From: Bradyrhizobium sp. CCGE-LA001
GTDB taxonomy: Bacteria; Pseudomonadota; Alphaproteobacteria; Rhizobiales; Xanthobacteraceae
Reading direction: 5' to 3'
DNA: 64,000 nucleotides
Assembly: GCF_000296215.2 (NCBI RefSeq)
Contig: NZ_CP013949.1
Coordinates: 2,411,501 to 2,475,500, forward strand
Part shown: positions 13,795-22,146 of the stretch, piece after piece
How positions within the stretch are numbered: position 1 is the first letter of the stretch
Layout: each line of letters starts with the position of its first letter
Program-made: the position numbers and the translations under genes
The notes under the pieces: generated by a model
The model's database searches: none
The model's input: the letters and a program-made list of their open reading frames with translations, nothing else
What the model was told of the DNA's origin: nothing

Positions 13795-14214
13795 GTGGTC
13801 CTGAAAAGTGCTTCTTTTGCAATTGCGGTTGTCCTGGTGCTCGCAGGAGCCGGCCTCGCGCGCGCCGACGACTACAAGCCGGGCGAATATCTCGGTCTCG
13901 ATCTCTCCAAGGCGGTGCTGTCGCCGAAGCGGCTCGGGCCGGAGACGCAATTCGCGCCGGTGGCTATGGAGGCGCGGGGCGGCAACGAGGCGCAGGCACG
14001 CGCCGAGCCGATCGACGTGCCGAAGAAGGTTGCAGCCGAACGCGTGCGCGTGCCGGAGCCGAAGGTTGCTCATACCAAGAGCAGCCAGCCGCGTGGCGCA
14101 GCCCGCACCAGGCTATCGCATCGCCACGGCAATCCGCTCGACGCACAGGCGATGGACACGCGCATCCAGACCTGGCCCTGCCGCTCCGGCGGCATCTGCA
14201 ACTGGAAGCGCTAG
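13795..14214 (+). CDS. Secreted hypothetical protein (139 aa), GTG start
   Basis: The protein has a Sec signal peptide (VLKSASFAIAVVLVLAGAGL, cleaved near ARADD) and a basic, low-complexity mature part with many Lys, Arg and Pro. The end, TWPCRSGGICNWKR, holds two cysteines that could form a disulfide. The start is GTG 13795, with AGGAGG 5 bases upstream. No known domain is seen. The C-terminal Cys/Trp motif looks conserved and is the part most worth searching. Confidence 0.65.
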   Translation: MVLKSASFAIAVVLVLAGAGLARADDYKPGEYLGLDLSKAVLSPKRLGPETQFAPVAMEARGGNEAQARAEPIDVPKKVAAERVRVPEPKVAHTKSSQPRGAARTRLSHRHGNPLDAQAMDTRIQTWPCRSGGICNWKR

Positions 14215-14327
14215 CTCATAGCCATCATCCCCGCGTCGCAAAACCTTAGGCGCGGAGTAAAGAAACCGTAAGCCGGGAGTCAAGGAGCGCAGGCACCTTC
14301 CGTCGTGATTCGACGAAGGTCTCCTGA

Positions 14328-15893
14328 ATGGCATCGCCCCGCGCCCCGCGCGCATGGACCCGGCGACAGTTCCTGGTCCGCTCCGCCTCCAGCCTCGCCA
14401 TCGCTTCGCTCGCGAAGCCCTCCATTAGCCGCGCGGCGGATCGCCCGCAGATCGCAGGGGGCATCCAGTCCGGCGATGTCTCCGACGGCTCCGCCGTGAT
14501 CTGGGCGCGCGCTGATCGGCCCGCGCGGATGCAGGTGGAATGTTCGACCGTCGAGAGTTTCAACACCATCATCGCGTCGGTCTCGCGCGATGCGCTGCCT
14601 GACGCCGACTTCACGGCAAAGCTTCTGCTGAACGATCTGCCGCCCGGTCAGGACATCTTCTATCGCGTTCGCTTCGACGACATCGCAACCGGCGTCGCCG
14701 GCGAAAGCCGCGTCGGACATTTCCGCACCGCGCCGGCAACTGGCCAGTCGATCTCGTTCCTGTGGTCCGGCGACACCGCGGGGCAGGGGTGGGGCATCGA
14801 CGTCTCGCGCGGCGGCTATCGCAGCTATCGCACCATGCGCGACAACCGTCCGGACTTCTTCATCCACTCCGGCGATCACATCTACGCCGACTGCACGATA
14901 CCTGCCGAACAGAAGCTGCCGAACGGCGAGACCTGGCGCAACCTCGTTACCGAGGAGAAATCCGAGGTCGCGCAGACGCTGGCGCAGTTCCGCGGCAATT
15001 ACAAATACAACCATCTCGACGAACATTTTCGCGCCTTCCATGCGGAGGTGCCGATGTTCGCGCAGTGGGACGATCACGAGGTCACCAACGACTGGTCGCC
15101 GACCGGCAGCTACGATGCCGCCGGTTATGAGGACGACGGCACGCCGCTCTTGGTCGCGCGCGCCCGCCGCGCCTTCTTCGACTTCATGCCGATCCGCGAC
15201 ATCGCCGCGCGGCAGGGCCGGGTCTATCGCAAGATCGCTTACGGCCCGCTGCTCGACGTGTTCATGATCGACATGCGCAGCTATCGCGATGGCACATGGA
15301 ACAAGGGCGGCGACCATCGCGGCTGGATCCTCGGCGCCGAGCAGCTCGCCTGGCTCAAGCGCGAGCTTGCCGCCTCGCGCGCGACCTGGAAGGTGATCGC
15401 GGCCGACTTGCCGATCGGCCTCATCAGCCTGGACGCCGTTGCGCTCGGCAACGGGCTGCCCGACCGGCGCGAGCACGAGATCGCCGACCTGCTCGGCTCC
15501 ATCAAGCGCGCCGGCATTCGCAACATCGTCTGGCTCACGGCCGACATGCACTACACTGCCGCGCATTACTACGATCCCAACAAGGCGCAATTCCAGGATT
15601 TCGAGCCGTTCTGGGAGTTCGTCTCCGGCCCGCTCCACGCCGGCACCTGGGGCCCCGGCGAGCTCGATGACACCTTCGGCCCGGTCGCGATGTATCAGCA
15701 CGGCTGCAGGGCCGAGCAGGGCGAGAACCTGGCGCCCTGCTTCGGCTTGCAGTTCTTCGGCCGTGTCGACATCGACGGCGCGTCCGGGGTGATGACGGTG
15801 ACCTTGAAGGACGTCGACAACCGCGACCTCTGGTCGGTCGATATCGTGCCGCAGCCGCAGCCGCGCCCGGCCGTGGTGGCACAGCATTCGTGA
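14328..15893 (+). CDS. PhoD-family alkaline phosphatase/phosphodiesterase, Tat-exported
   Basis: The 521-residue protein begins with a twin-arginine leader (WTRRQFLVRSASSLAIASLA). A PhoD N-terminal beta domain follows (GGIQSGDVSDGSAVIWARAD), then the metallophosphatase core with FIHSGDHIYADC, AQWDDHEVTNDW and LTADMHYTAAHYY, which hold the Asp/His/Asn metal ligands. PhoD enzymes are Ca/Fe-dependent phosphomonoesterases or diesterases acting in the periplasm, usually for phosphorus scavenging. No PHO-box-like promoter was recognised upstream. Confidence 0.88.
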   Translation: MASPRAPRAWTRRQFLVRSASSLAIASLAKPSISRAADRPQIAGGIQSGDVSDGSAVIWARADRPARMQVECSTVESFNTIIASVSRDALPDADFTAKLLLNDLPPGQDIFYRVRFDDIATGVAGESRVGHFRTAPATGQSISFLWSGDTAGQGWGIDVSRGGYRSYRTMRDNRPDFFIHSGDHIYADCTIPAEQKLPNGETWRNLVTEEKSEVAQTLAQFRGNYKYNHLDEHFRAFHAEVPMFAQWDDHEVTNDWSPTGSYDAAGYEDDGTPLLVARARRAFFDFMPIRDIAARQGRVYRKIAYGPLLDVFMIDMRSYRDGTWNKGGDHRGWILGAEQLAWLKRELAASRATWKVIAADLPIGLISLDAVALGNGLPDRREHEIADLLGSIKRAGIRNIVWLTADMHYTAAHYYDPNKAQFQDFEPFWEFVSGPLHAGTWGPGELDDTFGPVAMYQHGCRAEQGENLAPCFGLQFFGRVDIDGASGVMTVTLKDVDNRDLWSVDIVPQPQPRPAVVAQHS

Positions 15894-15915
15894 GATCGGG
15901 AAGTTCTCTCGGTAT

Positions 15916-16040
15916 CGTCATGGCCGGGCTTGACCCGGCCATCCACGACTTGCCGCACGGCACGAAGAACGTGGATGCCCGGGCCTTCGCCACGCCGAAG
16001 CGGCTTCGGCCGCGCAGGCGGGACAAGCCCAGGCATGACG
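15916..16040. repeat. Intergenic inverted repeat, 'CGTCATGGCCGGGCTTG' family
   Basis: The element opens CGTCATGGCCGGGCTTGACC and ends CAAGCCCAGGCATGACG, with complementary CATCCACG... and CGTGGATG blocks inside. It can form a long imperfect hairpin. Related copies occur at 26711-26797 and 39217-39307. The stretch from 16041 to the next gene at 16191 holds nothing recognisable. Confidence 0.75.
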
Positions 16041-16190
16041 GGCGGGAGTTCCTAACCCGATCTTGATTGGCCCCGCCGCGCCTTCCACGCTACCATCGCT
16101 GCTCCCGCCACTTCTTTTCCATCACCGAAGAGTCTGTCGCCGCGGCCTCACCGCGCCTCTGGCGGGATGAATGATGTCAGGAGCTGTTTC

Positions 16191-17009
16191 ATGGACCATC
16201 TGAAGACACAGGGCATCAGCATGCCCAAGCTCGGCCTCGGCACTTTCCGCATGCAGGGCGATGCCTGCCGTGCCGCGGTCGAGAGCGCGCTCGCGCTCGG
16301 CTATCGTCATATCGACACCGCCGAGATGTACGCCAATGAGGAGCCGATCGGCTCGGCCATCGCCGCCTCGCGCGTGCCGCGCGGCGAGCTCCACGTCACC
16401 ACCAAGGTCTGGCACGAGAATCTCGGCCCGGATGCGATCCGGCGCGCCTTCGATGCCAGCCTGAACAAGCTCCGGCTCGACCATGTCGACCTCTATCTCG
16501 TGCACTGGCCCTCGACATCCGCGAACTGGGGTGCGGTGTTCGAAACTCTGATGAAGTTGAAGCAGGAAGGGCGCACGCGAGCCATCGGTGTCGCCAATTT
16601 CACCACGGCGCTACTCAAGATCGCGGTCGAGGAGATCAAGGCGCCGATCGTCTGCAATCAGGTCGAATATCACGCCATGCTCGATCAGTCGAAGCTGCTG
16701 GCTTATCTCGAGGCCAAGTCGATCCCGCTGGTTGCCTATTGTCCGCTGGCGCAAGGACGTTTCGCGACCGATCCGGTGCTGGCTGAAATCGGTAGCAGGC
16801 ACGACGCGACCGCAGCGCAGGTCGCGCTGAAATGGCTGCTCGACCAGGACGGCGTTGCTGCGATCCCGAAGGCGTCGCGCCGCGACAGCCAAAAGGCCAA
16901 TCTCGATGCGCTGAAGATCACGCTCGACGACGCCGACCGCAACAAGATCGCCGCGCTGGCAAAGGACAAGCGCTGCGTCAATCCAGGCTTCGCGCCGGTG
17001 TGGGACTAG
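16191..17009 (+). CDS. Aldo/keto reductase
   Basis: The 272-residue (alpha/beta)8 barrel has the AKR signatures GYRHIDTAEMYANEEPIG (catalytic Asp and Tyr), TKVWHEN (catalytic Lys) and LYLVHWP (His). The C-terminal NADPH site is IPKASRRDSQKANLDAL. It resembles the 2,5-diketo-D-gluconate reductase / YeaE-DkgB group, which reduces aldehydes and ketones with NADPH. The start at 16191 (MDHLKTQGIS) is preferred over 16167 because AGGAG lies 7 bases upstream. Substrate unknown. Confidence 0.9.
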   Translation: MDHLKTQGISMPKLGLGTFRMQGDACRAAVESALALGYRHIDTAEMYANEEPIGSAIAASRVPRGELHVTTKVWHENLGPDAIRRAFDASLNKLRLDHVDLYLVHWPSTSANWGAVFETLMKLKQEGRTRAIGVANFTTALLKIAVEEIKAPIVCNQVEYHAMLDQSKLLAYLEAKSIPLVAYCPLAQGRFATDPVLAEIGSRHDATAAQVALKWLLDQDGVAAIPKASRRDSQKANLDALKITLDDADRNKIAALAKDKRCVNPGFAPVWD

Positions 17010-17028
17010 AGCCAGACACGCAAGGAAA

Positions 17029-17048
17029 ATGGCCCCGCGAGGGGCCAT
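17029..17048. terminator. Hairpin between convergent genes
   Basis: ATGGCCCC-GCGA-GGGGCCAT is a perfect 8-bp stem with a tetraloop, 19 bases past the stop at 17009 and 20 bases from the stop of the convergent gene at 17069. It lacks a T-run, so it may work as an RNA-end hairpin in either direction. Confidence 0.5.
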
Positions 17049-17068
17049 CTCTGTTGTTGCGTTGCGCA

Positions 17069-17305
17069 TTAGTCCCAGTGGTGATGGCGGTGGCTGCGCT
17101 TGATCACGACCACGCGGTCACCGCGATGGTGGCGATGCCAGCCATGGTCGCGATGCCGGCGGAATTCAGCGCGGGCGCCGTACGGGCCGTGATGATGATG
17201 GTGATAGCCGCCGCGCTTGATCACCACTGTCTCCGCACTTGCCACCGACGGCGCCGCGATCACAAGCGCACCCAGAGCCGCAACCACATAACCAAGCTTC
17301 TTCAT
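17069..17305 (-). CDS. Small exported histidine-rich protein (78 aa)
   Basis: The protein has a Sec signal peptide (MKKLGYVVAALGALVIAAPS, cleaved near ASA-E) and a short mature part extremely rich in His and Arg (YHHHHHGPYG, RRHRDHGWHRHHRGD, SHRHHHWD). Runs of His suggest metal (Zn, Ni, Cu) or nucleic-acid binding in the periplasm. Similar small 'HHHH' exported proteins are frequent in Rhizobiales without known function. The start is supported by GGAGGAAGGA before the ATG; the frame is open further upstream, but that extension lacks a signal peptide. Confidence 0.72.
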   Translation of the reverse strand: MKKLGYVVAALGALVIAAPSVASAETVVIKRGGYHHHHHGPYGARAEFRRHRDHGWHRHHRGDRVVVIKRSHRHHHWD

Positions 17306-17400
17306 GATGTCCTTCCTCCAATCGAATGCACATCTAAACCGCGCATGCATGCGAACGTTCCGGAGGAACGGGAAGAGAATTCTGAACGGATGTTCAGCTG

Positions 17401-17466
17401 GCATGATCCGGACCCGAAGGGCCGCGTCAGCGCAAACTGCGCAGCGGCTTTCCGATGAGATCATGC
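17401..17466. repeat. 'GCATGATC' palindromic repeat, long form
   Basis: The 66-bp element begins GCATGATCCGGACCCGAAGG and ends GATGAGATCATGC. The outer 8 bases (GCATGATC/GATCATGC) are inverted repeats and the inner part holds GGCCGCGTCAGCGCAAA. Five other copies occur in this window (18369, 34746, 40468, 48794, 50881). Confidence 0.8.
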
Positions 17467-17479
17467 AAAAAAATGAGGA

Positions 17480-17932
17480 TCAATCGCAGCGTTGCTGCGC
17501 CGGCGTCGGCGCGCCGGTTGCAACGAATATGCCGTCCCTGATCGTGTACTCGCCGCGCTCGCTGCGATTGTAGACTGCGCGCAAGCTGCCGTCCTTCTGC
17601 AACAATAGCCCGAATTCGCGCGTCTGATGCAGCGAAGGAAAGAACACCATCACATTGAGCAGACCTTCGGCGTTGACCGTGGCGGAGACGACCTCGCTCT
17701 CGTCTTTGGTATCGCCGAAATGACGCCGATACATGACCCGGCCGTCCTTCCTGGTCTCGTAAGTCAGGAGCGCGCCCTTGTCCCGGTCGGGCCGGGCCGC
17801 GCAGTCGACTGCCCAGGAGCCGAGCAGGCCCCATTGCTCGACGGTCGCAGCCAATGTTTCGGCGCGCGCCGTGGACGCGAGTGCGACCCACAGCAGCAAA
17901 GCCGCGGTCCAGCGGCTCAAACAACCCGTCAT
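17480..17932 (-). CDS. Secreted hypothetical protein (150 aa)
   Basis: A Sec signal peptide (MTGCLSRWTAALLLWVALAS, cleaved at ARA-E) leads into a soluble beta-rich domain with WGLLGSWAVDCAARPDRDKG and a C-terminal cysteine (QQRCD) that could pair with the Cys in AVDCA. Homologues of unknown function are typical for Bradyrhizobium periplasmic proteins. The start at 17932 is chosen for the signal peptide; longer in-frame starts add a non-signal extension. It is flanked by 'GCATGATC' repeats on the downstream side. Confidence 0.7.
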   Translation of the reverse strand: MTGCLSRWTAALLLWVALASTARAETLAATVEQWGLLGSWAVDCAARPDRDKGALLTYETRKDGRVMYRRHFGDTKDESEVVSATVNAEGLLNVMVFFPSLHQTREFGLLLQKDGSLRAVYNRSERGEYTIRDGIFVATGAPTPAQQRCD

Positions 17933-18091
17933 ATCCTGGTAAGCCCCGCCTCGAAGAATTCCAAAGTGTAGCATCCCCCGCAGGGTCGTCCACGCCGACT
18001 GCCGATCGCGCGCGAATTTGATCCGCGTCAAATGAGGCGGGCCCCATCCAGGCTAGGATGCGCTTCCCCAAGGCGAAGCGTGGATGGACCA

Positions 18092-18364
18092 ATGCTGAAT
18101 CAAGTCATGGATTTTGTGGGCGAAGTGCTCCCGGGGAGCTGCGCGGTGCCGCCTTATTCCGAAACCGCGTTTCTGGCCGAGCTGGGCGATCGCCTGCGGT
18201 CCTCGCGTACGCGCTGCGAGCTGTCGCGCCGCGAGCTCGCCCGCCGCTCCGGGATTTCCGAGCGCTACATCGCCCAGATCGAGGTGGGCAAGGGCAACGT
18301 CTCGATCGTCCTGTTGTTGCGTCTGGCCGCCGCGATCCACCGCAGCCAGCCCCAGGCGGCCTGA
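18092..18364 (+). CDS. Stand-alone XRE-family HTH protein, BoxR/BzdR-like N-terminal domain
   Basis: The 90-residue protein is almost only a helix-turn-helix: FLAELGDRLRSSRTRCELSR then RELARRSGISERYIAQIEVG and KGNVSIVLLLRLAAAI. The SGISERYIAQIExGxGNxSI stretch is very like the N-terminal HTH of BoxR/BzdR regulators (benzoyl-CoA sensing), which carry a shikimate-kinase-like effector domain after it. Here the frame stops right after the HTH, and 5 bases later a 'GCATGATC' repeat begins. It may be a DNA-binding protein with no effector domain or a truncated remnant. Confidence 0.75.
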   Translation: MLNQVMDFVGEVLPGSCAVPPYSETAFLAELGDRLRSSRTRCELSRRELARRSGISERYIAQIEVGKGNVSIVLLLRLAAAIHRSQPQAA

Positions 18365-18368
18365 TCGG

Positions 18369-18434
18369 GCATGATCCGGACCCGAAGGGCCGCGTCAGCG
18401 CAAAGTGTGAAGCGGTTTTCCGGCAAGATCATGC
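18369..18434. repeat. 'GCATGATC' palindromic repeat, long form
   Basis: 66 bp, GCATGATCCGGACCCGAAGG at the left end and GGCAAGATCATGC at the right end. It is closely similar to the copy at 17401-17466 and fills the space between two convergent genes. Confidence 0.8.
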
Positions 18435-18448
18435 CCAAGCTATAAGCA

Positions 18449-19681
18449 TCAGGCCGGCTTCTCGACGTTGGCGCTGCGGGCGGGCACGCCGAACTCCTTG
18501 CGGCAGATGTCCGCCAGCACCGCGATTCCCTCGCGGATCTGTTGATGCGTCGGGCTTGCAAAGCACAGCCGCAGCCGCGAGCTGGAGTGGCTCTTGTTGG
18601 TCGACCATTCAGATCCCGGATTGATCGAGACGCCGGCGGCGAGCGCGGCCTGATAGAGCTTCAGCGTATCGACCTGGTCGGGCAGCTTCACCCAGAGGAA
18701 GATTCCGCCCTTGGGCTCCTCGAACTCGGCCGCCGTCCCGAATTGCTCGTTGAGCGCTTCCATCAACGTGTCGAGCTTGGTGCGCAGCGCCTTGGTCAGG
18801 GCCGGCACATGGGCCGAGAAATGCGGCTTGCAATAGGTGGCCAGCACCATCTGCTCCAGCGCCCCGGAGCCGGCATCCGTCTTCAGCGCCAGCATCCGCG
18901 ACATCACTTCCCAGGGCGCCACGACGAAGCCGACGCGCAGCGCCGGCGCGATCGACTTCGAGAACGAGCCAATATGGATGACGCCGCCGTTTTGGCTCAT
19001 CGCGTAGATCGCGGGCGGCCGCTGCCCCGACCAGACGAGATCGGCATAGCAATCGTCCTCGAAGATGGGCACGCCGTATTCGGATGACAGGCGGAGCAGC
19101 TCGGCGCGTCGGCTCTCCGGCATGATGCTGCCGGTGGGATTCTGCACGGTCGGAATGGTGTAGATGTATTTCGGCCGGATGCCGCGGCTTTTCAGGTCGG
19201 CGAGCGTCGAGGCCAGCACGTCCATGCGCATGCCGTCCTCATCGAGCGGGATGCCCACCACGTTGACGCCGAGCCGCGCCAGGCGCGTCAGCGAGCCCTG
19301 GTAGCTCTCCTGCTCGAAGATCACGGTGTCGCCGCGCGCCAGCAATGCGGCATTGACGAGGTCGAGCGCCTGGAGCGAGCCAGACACGATCATGAGATCG
19401 TCGACCGTGCAATTGATGCCGGCATCGCGCTTGAGTTTCGTCACGAGGAATTCGCGCAAGGGGAGGTAACCCTGCGGACCATGCGCGAGCCCGTAAGTGG
19501 CGAGTGAGCGGCCCTCGCGTTGCAGCACCAGGTTGGTCGCCTCGATCAGGCCCTCCAGCGGGACTTGTTCGGAATCGTTGTTGCCGCCGACGAAGCTGTA
19601 TTTTGCAAGGCCCGTCCAGCGCGCAGAAGGGGCCGGCAGCCCCGCCGGAAACAGGGGCGCGAAATCGAAGCTGGACGTCAT
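18449..19681 (-). CDS. PLP-dependent aminotransferase, class I/II
   Basis: The 410-residue fold-type I enzyme has TYGLAHGPQGYLPLREFLVT near the N-terminus, then MIVSGSLQALDLVNAALLAR, YTIPTVQNPTG (substrate/PLP-binding Asn), FEDDCYADL (PLP Asp) and IGSFSKSIAPALRVGF (Schiff-base Lys). The C-terminal SSSRLRLCF holds the carboxylate-binding Arg. It resembles the 2-aminoadipate/valine-pyruvate-like group related to MocR effector domains, but has no HTH. The start at 19681 (MTSSFDFAPLF) is chosen because GAGGA lies about 6 bases before it. The substrate is not determined. Confidence 0.88.
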   Translation of the reverse strand: MTSSFDFAPLFPAGLPAPSARWTGLAKYSFVGGNNDSEQVPLEGLIEATNLVLQREGRSLATYGLAHGPQGYLPLREFLVTKLKRDAGINCTVDDLMIVSGSLQALDLVNAALLARGDTVIFEQESYQGSLTRLARLGVNVVGIPLDEDGMRMDVLASTLADLKSRGIRPKYIYTIPTVQNPTGSIMPESRRAELLRLSSEYGVPIFEDDCYADLVWSGQRPPAIYAMSQNGGVIHIGSFSKSIAPALRVGFVVAPWEVMSRMLALKTDAGSGALEQMVLATYCKPHFSAHVPALTKALRTKLDTLMEALNEQFGTAAEFEEPKGGIFLWVKLPDQVDTLKLYQAALAAGVSINPGSEWSTNKSHSSSRLRLCFASPTHQQIREGIAVLADICRKEFGVPARSANVEKPA

Positions 19682-19735
19682 GGGCATTCCTCGTTTTGTT
19701 CTTGTTGAGCAGCCGGCGCTGCACCGGCTGGCCGC

Positions 19736-20160
19736 GTCAGTTCTTGCTGGCCGTCCGGGGCGGACGGGGCTGATGAAAGGGTAATGTGCATTGCCGACGC
19801 CGCCAAGCATCAAGGCTTGAGCAAGGGGCTGGCAATCTCGCTCTCCCCGGACCCTTCAGATAGCTCTCGACCTGCTTGCCTGCGGTGTCGAAATAGGCGA
19901 TGCGTTGGACCACCAGCGGGTCTCGGAGGCGTTGTGCACGCTCAGCATCGCCGAGACGTCGACGCCGGCTTGCCTGGCCCATCGCGACGCTGGAATCGGC
20001 GGGTACAGAGACCCGCCGGGGACGGAGAGGGCCCCTCTTCGATGGCGTGGGAGCGAATCGGCAAGGTTTTGTTCGATACTGACCTCAGATTGCGCGGCGG
20101 CGCGCAACGGCAAAGGCGAAGGGATCGAGCAGCCTGGCTGCGAAGAGCCCGTCCGCATGT
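19736..20160 (-). pseudogene. Decayed DUF3124 gene (frameshifts and internal deletion)
   Basis: Pieces of one protein can be read on the minus strand in different frames. From about 20096: QSEVSIEQNLADSL, then GSLYPPIPASR and QAGVDVSAMLSVHNASET. Then, after a frame change near 19921, PLVVQRIAYFDTAGKQVESY followed by LKGP. Then a gap where about 60 residues of the family are missing, and finally MLGGVGNAHYPFISPVRPGR (about 19815-19745) in another frame. These match, in order, the N-terminal, middle and C-terminal signatures I recall for DUF3124 proteins. The signal peptide is also unreadable. This is a broken gene rather than three short genes. Confidence 0.72.
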
Positions 20161-20226
20161 GACGAATTGCTCGCTTGCCGCACCGCAACCCGTCTCTAGG
20201 GTGCGGCAAAAACGGACCAATTTGGC

Positions 20227-21957
20227 ATGCACGAGCTCATTCACGACATCACTCTCTGTATTCTGTTTGCCTGGATGTTGGGCCTGCTCGCCCATTTCTC
20301 CCGGCAACCTCTGATTCTGGCCTACCTTGTCGCCGGCTTCTGCATAGGTCCATTCGGCGCCGGCTGGGTCCATTCCCAGGAATCGATCGGGGTCATTTCC
20401 GAGCTCGGCCTGATCTTCATGCTGTTCATGATCGGCCTCGAGATCGACCTGAAGAAGATCGTGCGGGCAGGGCGGGTGATCCTGTTCGCGGCGGGCGGCC
20501 AGTTGCTCGGCGGCTGCCTGCTCGGGGTGCTTTTCTTCGTCGGCATCGGCCTGTCGCTCGGTGGCGGGCATTTCGATGCGGTCTATCTCTGCGTCGCCTG
20601 CGCGCTCTCCAGCACCGTCATCATCGTCAAGGTGCTCTATGAGAAGCGCGAGCTCGATACGCTGCCGGGCCGCATCACCCTCGGCGTGCTGGTGCTCCAG
20701 GACATCTTCGCCATCCTGTTCCTGGCGGTGCAACCGAGCCTTGCCAATCTACAGGTCAGCGTCATCCTGCTCTCGGTCGGCCGCGTCGCGGTTCTGGTCA
20801 CCGCCGCGCTGCTGGTCAGCCGCTATGTGCTGCCGCGCGTGTTTCACCAGATCGCCCGCCGCCCCGAGCTGATCCTGCTCGGCGCGCTGGCCTGGTGCTT
20901 CCTGGTCGCCGAGACCGCGTATCAGCTGTCGCTGTCGCGCGAGATGGGCGCGCTGATCGCCGGCGTCTCGCTCTCGACCTTCCCCTATGCGCTCGACGTC
21001 ACCGCCAAGGTCACCACGCTCCGCGACTTCTTCATCACGCTGTTCTTCGTCGCGCTCGGCATGACCATTCCCATCCCCGGCCTCTCCGTGATCTGGCTCG
21101 CGCTGATGATCGCGGCCTTCACGGTCGTGAGCCGCCTCGTCACCACCTTCACGCCGCTCTATTTGATGAAGCAGGGGCTGCGCGCGAGCTTGTTGCCGGC
21201 TCTGAACCTCGCACAGATCTCCGAATTCTCACTGGTGGTGATCCAGACCGGTGTCACCGACCGCCACATCGCAGCGGAAACGGCGAACGCGGCCTCCTTC
21301 GCCTTCGTGGTGCTGGCCGTGCTCTCGACCTTCGTGATGACCCGCAGCGACGAGATTACCCGCTGGGCGATCGGTCCCTTGAAGCGGATCGGCCTTCGCG
21401 ACCTCGATCACGGCAACGGCCAAGGCGAGGAGGGGCATGAGGGCGGCCATGGCGAGGCCCGCCGCATCGTCATCCTCGGCTTTTTCCGTGCGGCAAGCGC
21501 ACTTCTCGCCGAGATCGAGCGGCAGGCCCCGGTGCTGCTGGAGCAGATCACCGTGGTCGACTTCAACCCCAATGTGTACCAGACCTTGCTCTCGCGCGGC
21601 CTGCACGTGATCTATGGCGACATCAGCAATGTCGACACGCTGCTCCATGCCGGCATCGGTAAGTCCGAGATGATCATTCTCAGCGTGCCGGATTCGCTGC
21701 TGAAGGGCGCCACCAACGAGAAGCTGGTCCGTCACGTCCGCGCGCTCAATCCCACCGCCCTGATCGTGGCGACGGCCGACCTCCTGGCCGATGTCGACGA
21801 GCTCTATGAGGCTGGCGCCAGCTATGTCACGGTGACCCGGGTCAGCGATGCCCATGAGCTGTTCACGGTGATCGAAGCGGCCCAGGCCGGCCTTTTGGCC
21901 GACAAACGCGCCGAGCTCGATCAGCGTCTCGGCGAGCGGCGCGAAGTGCTGCCCTGA
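20227..21957 (+). CDS. CPA2 monovalent cation:proton antiporter (KefB/YbaL-like) with TrkA-N-like domain
   Basis: The 576-residue protein has about 12 membrane segments (residues 1-375) with the CPA2 signature LILAYLVAGFCIGPFG and GLIFMLFMIGLEIDL. A C-terminal cytosolic domain begins RRIVILGFFRAASALLAEIE. In typical KefB-like proteins this is a Rossmann fold with GxGxxG; here the loop reads GFFRAAS, so NAD-binding glycines are missing. An acidic/His-rich linker (GNGQGEEGHEGGHGEARR) joins the domains. It would exchange K+ or Na+ for protons at the inner membrane. No ancillary KefG-like gene is adjacent. Confidence 0.88.
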   Translation: MHELIHDITLCILFAWMLGLLAHFSRQPLILAYLVAGFCIGPFGAGWVHSQESIGVISELGLIFMLFMIGLEIDLKKIVRAGRVILFAAGGQLLGGCLLGVLFFVGIGLSLGGGHFDAVYLCVACALSSTVIIVKVLYEKRELDTLPGRITLGVLVLQDIFAILFLAVQPSLANLQVSVILLSVGRVAVLVTAALLVSRYVLPRVFHQIARRPELILLGALAWCFLVAETAYQLSLSREMGALIAGVSLSTFPYALDVTAKVTTLRDFFITLFFVALGMTIPIPGLSVIWLALMIAAFTVVSRLVTTFTPLYLMKQGLRASLLPALNLAQISEFSLVVIQTGVTDRHIAAETANAASFAFVVLAVLSTFVMTRSDEITRWAIGPLKRIGLRDLDHGNGQGEEGHEGGHGEARRIVILGFFRAASALLAEIERQAPVLLEQITVVDFNPNVYQTLLSRGLHVIYGDISNVDTLLHAGIGKSEMIILSVPDSLLKGATNEKLVRHVRALNPTALIVATADLLADVDELYEAGASYVTVTRVSDAHELFTVIEAAQAGLLADKRAELDQRLGERREVLP

Positions 21958-22146
21958 CCGGTCGGGCTGCTGCTTCCTCTCCGGCGCCGGGCGCCTATAT
22001 CCCTGGTATCTTCGGTGCAAGGGTGGACCATCCCGGCAGGCTGCCCTCCAGCATGAGTGGTTGCGCTGGAAAGACTAGCGCCCCGGCCCAAGTCCGGCTA
22101 AGGCGTCCGGCTAAGCCTCGCGGCCATCATCGATAGAGATTGGGAA

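Noticed and set aside
14280..15887. Long minus-strand frame opposite the PhoD gene
   Set aside because: Shadow frame without recognisable motifs; the plus strand has a Tat leader and PhoD metal motifs.
21958..22146. FMN riboswitch before ribB
   Set aside because: The conserved RFN blocks are not present in the 189-bp leader.
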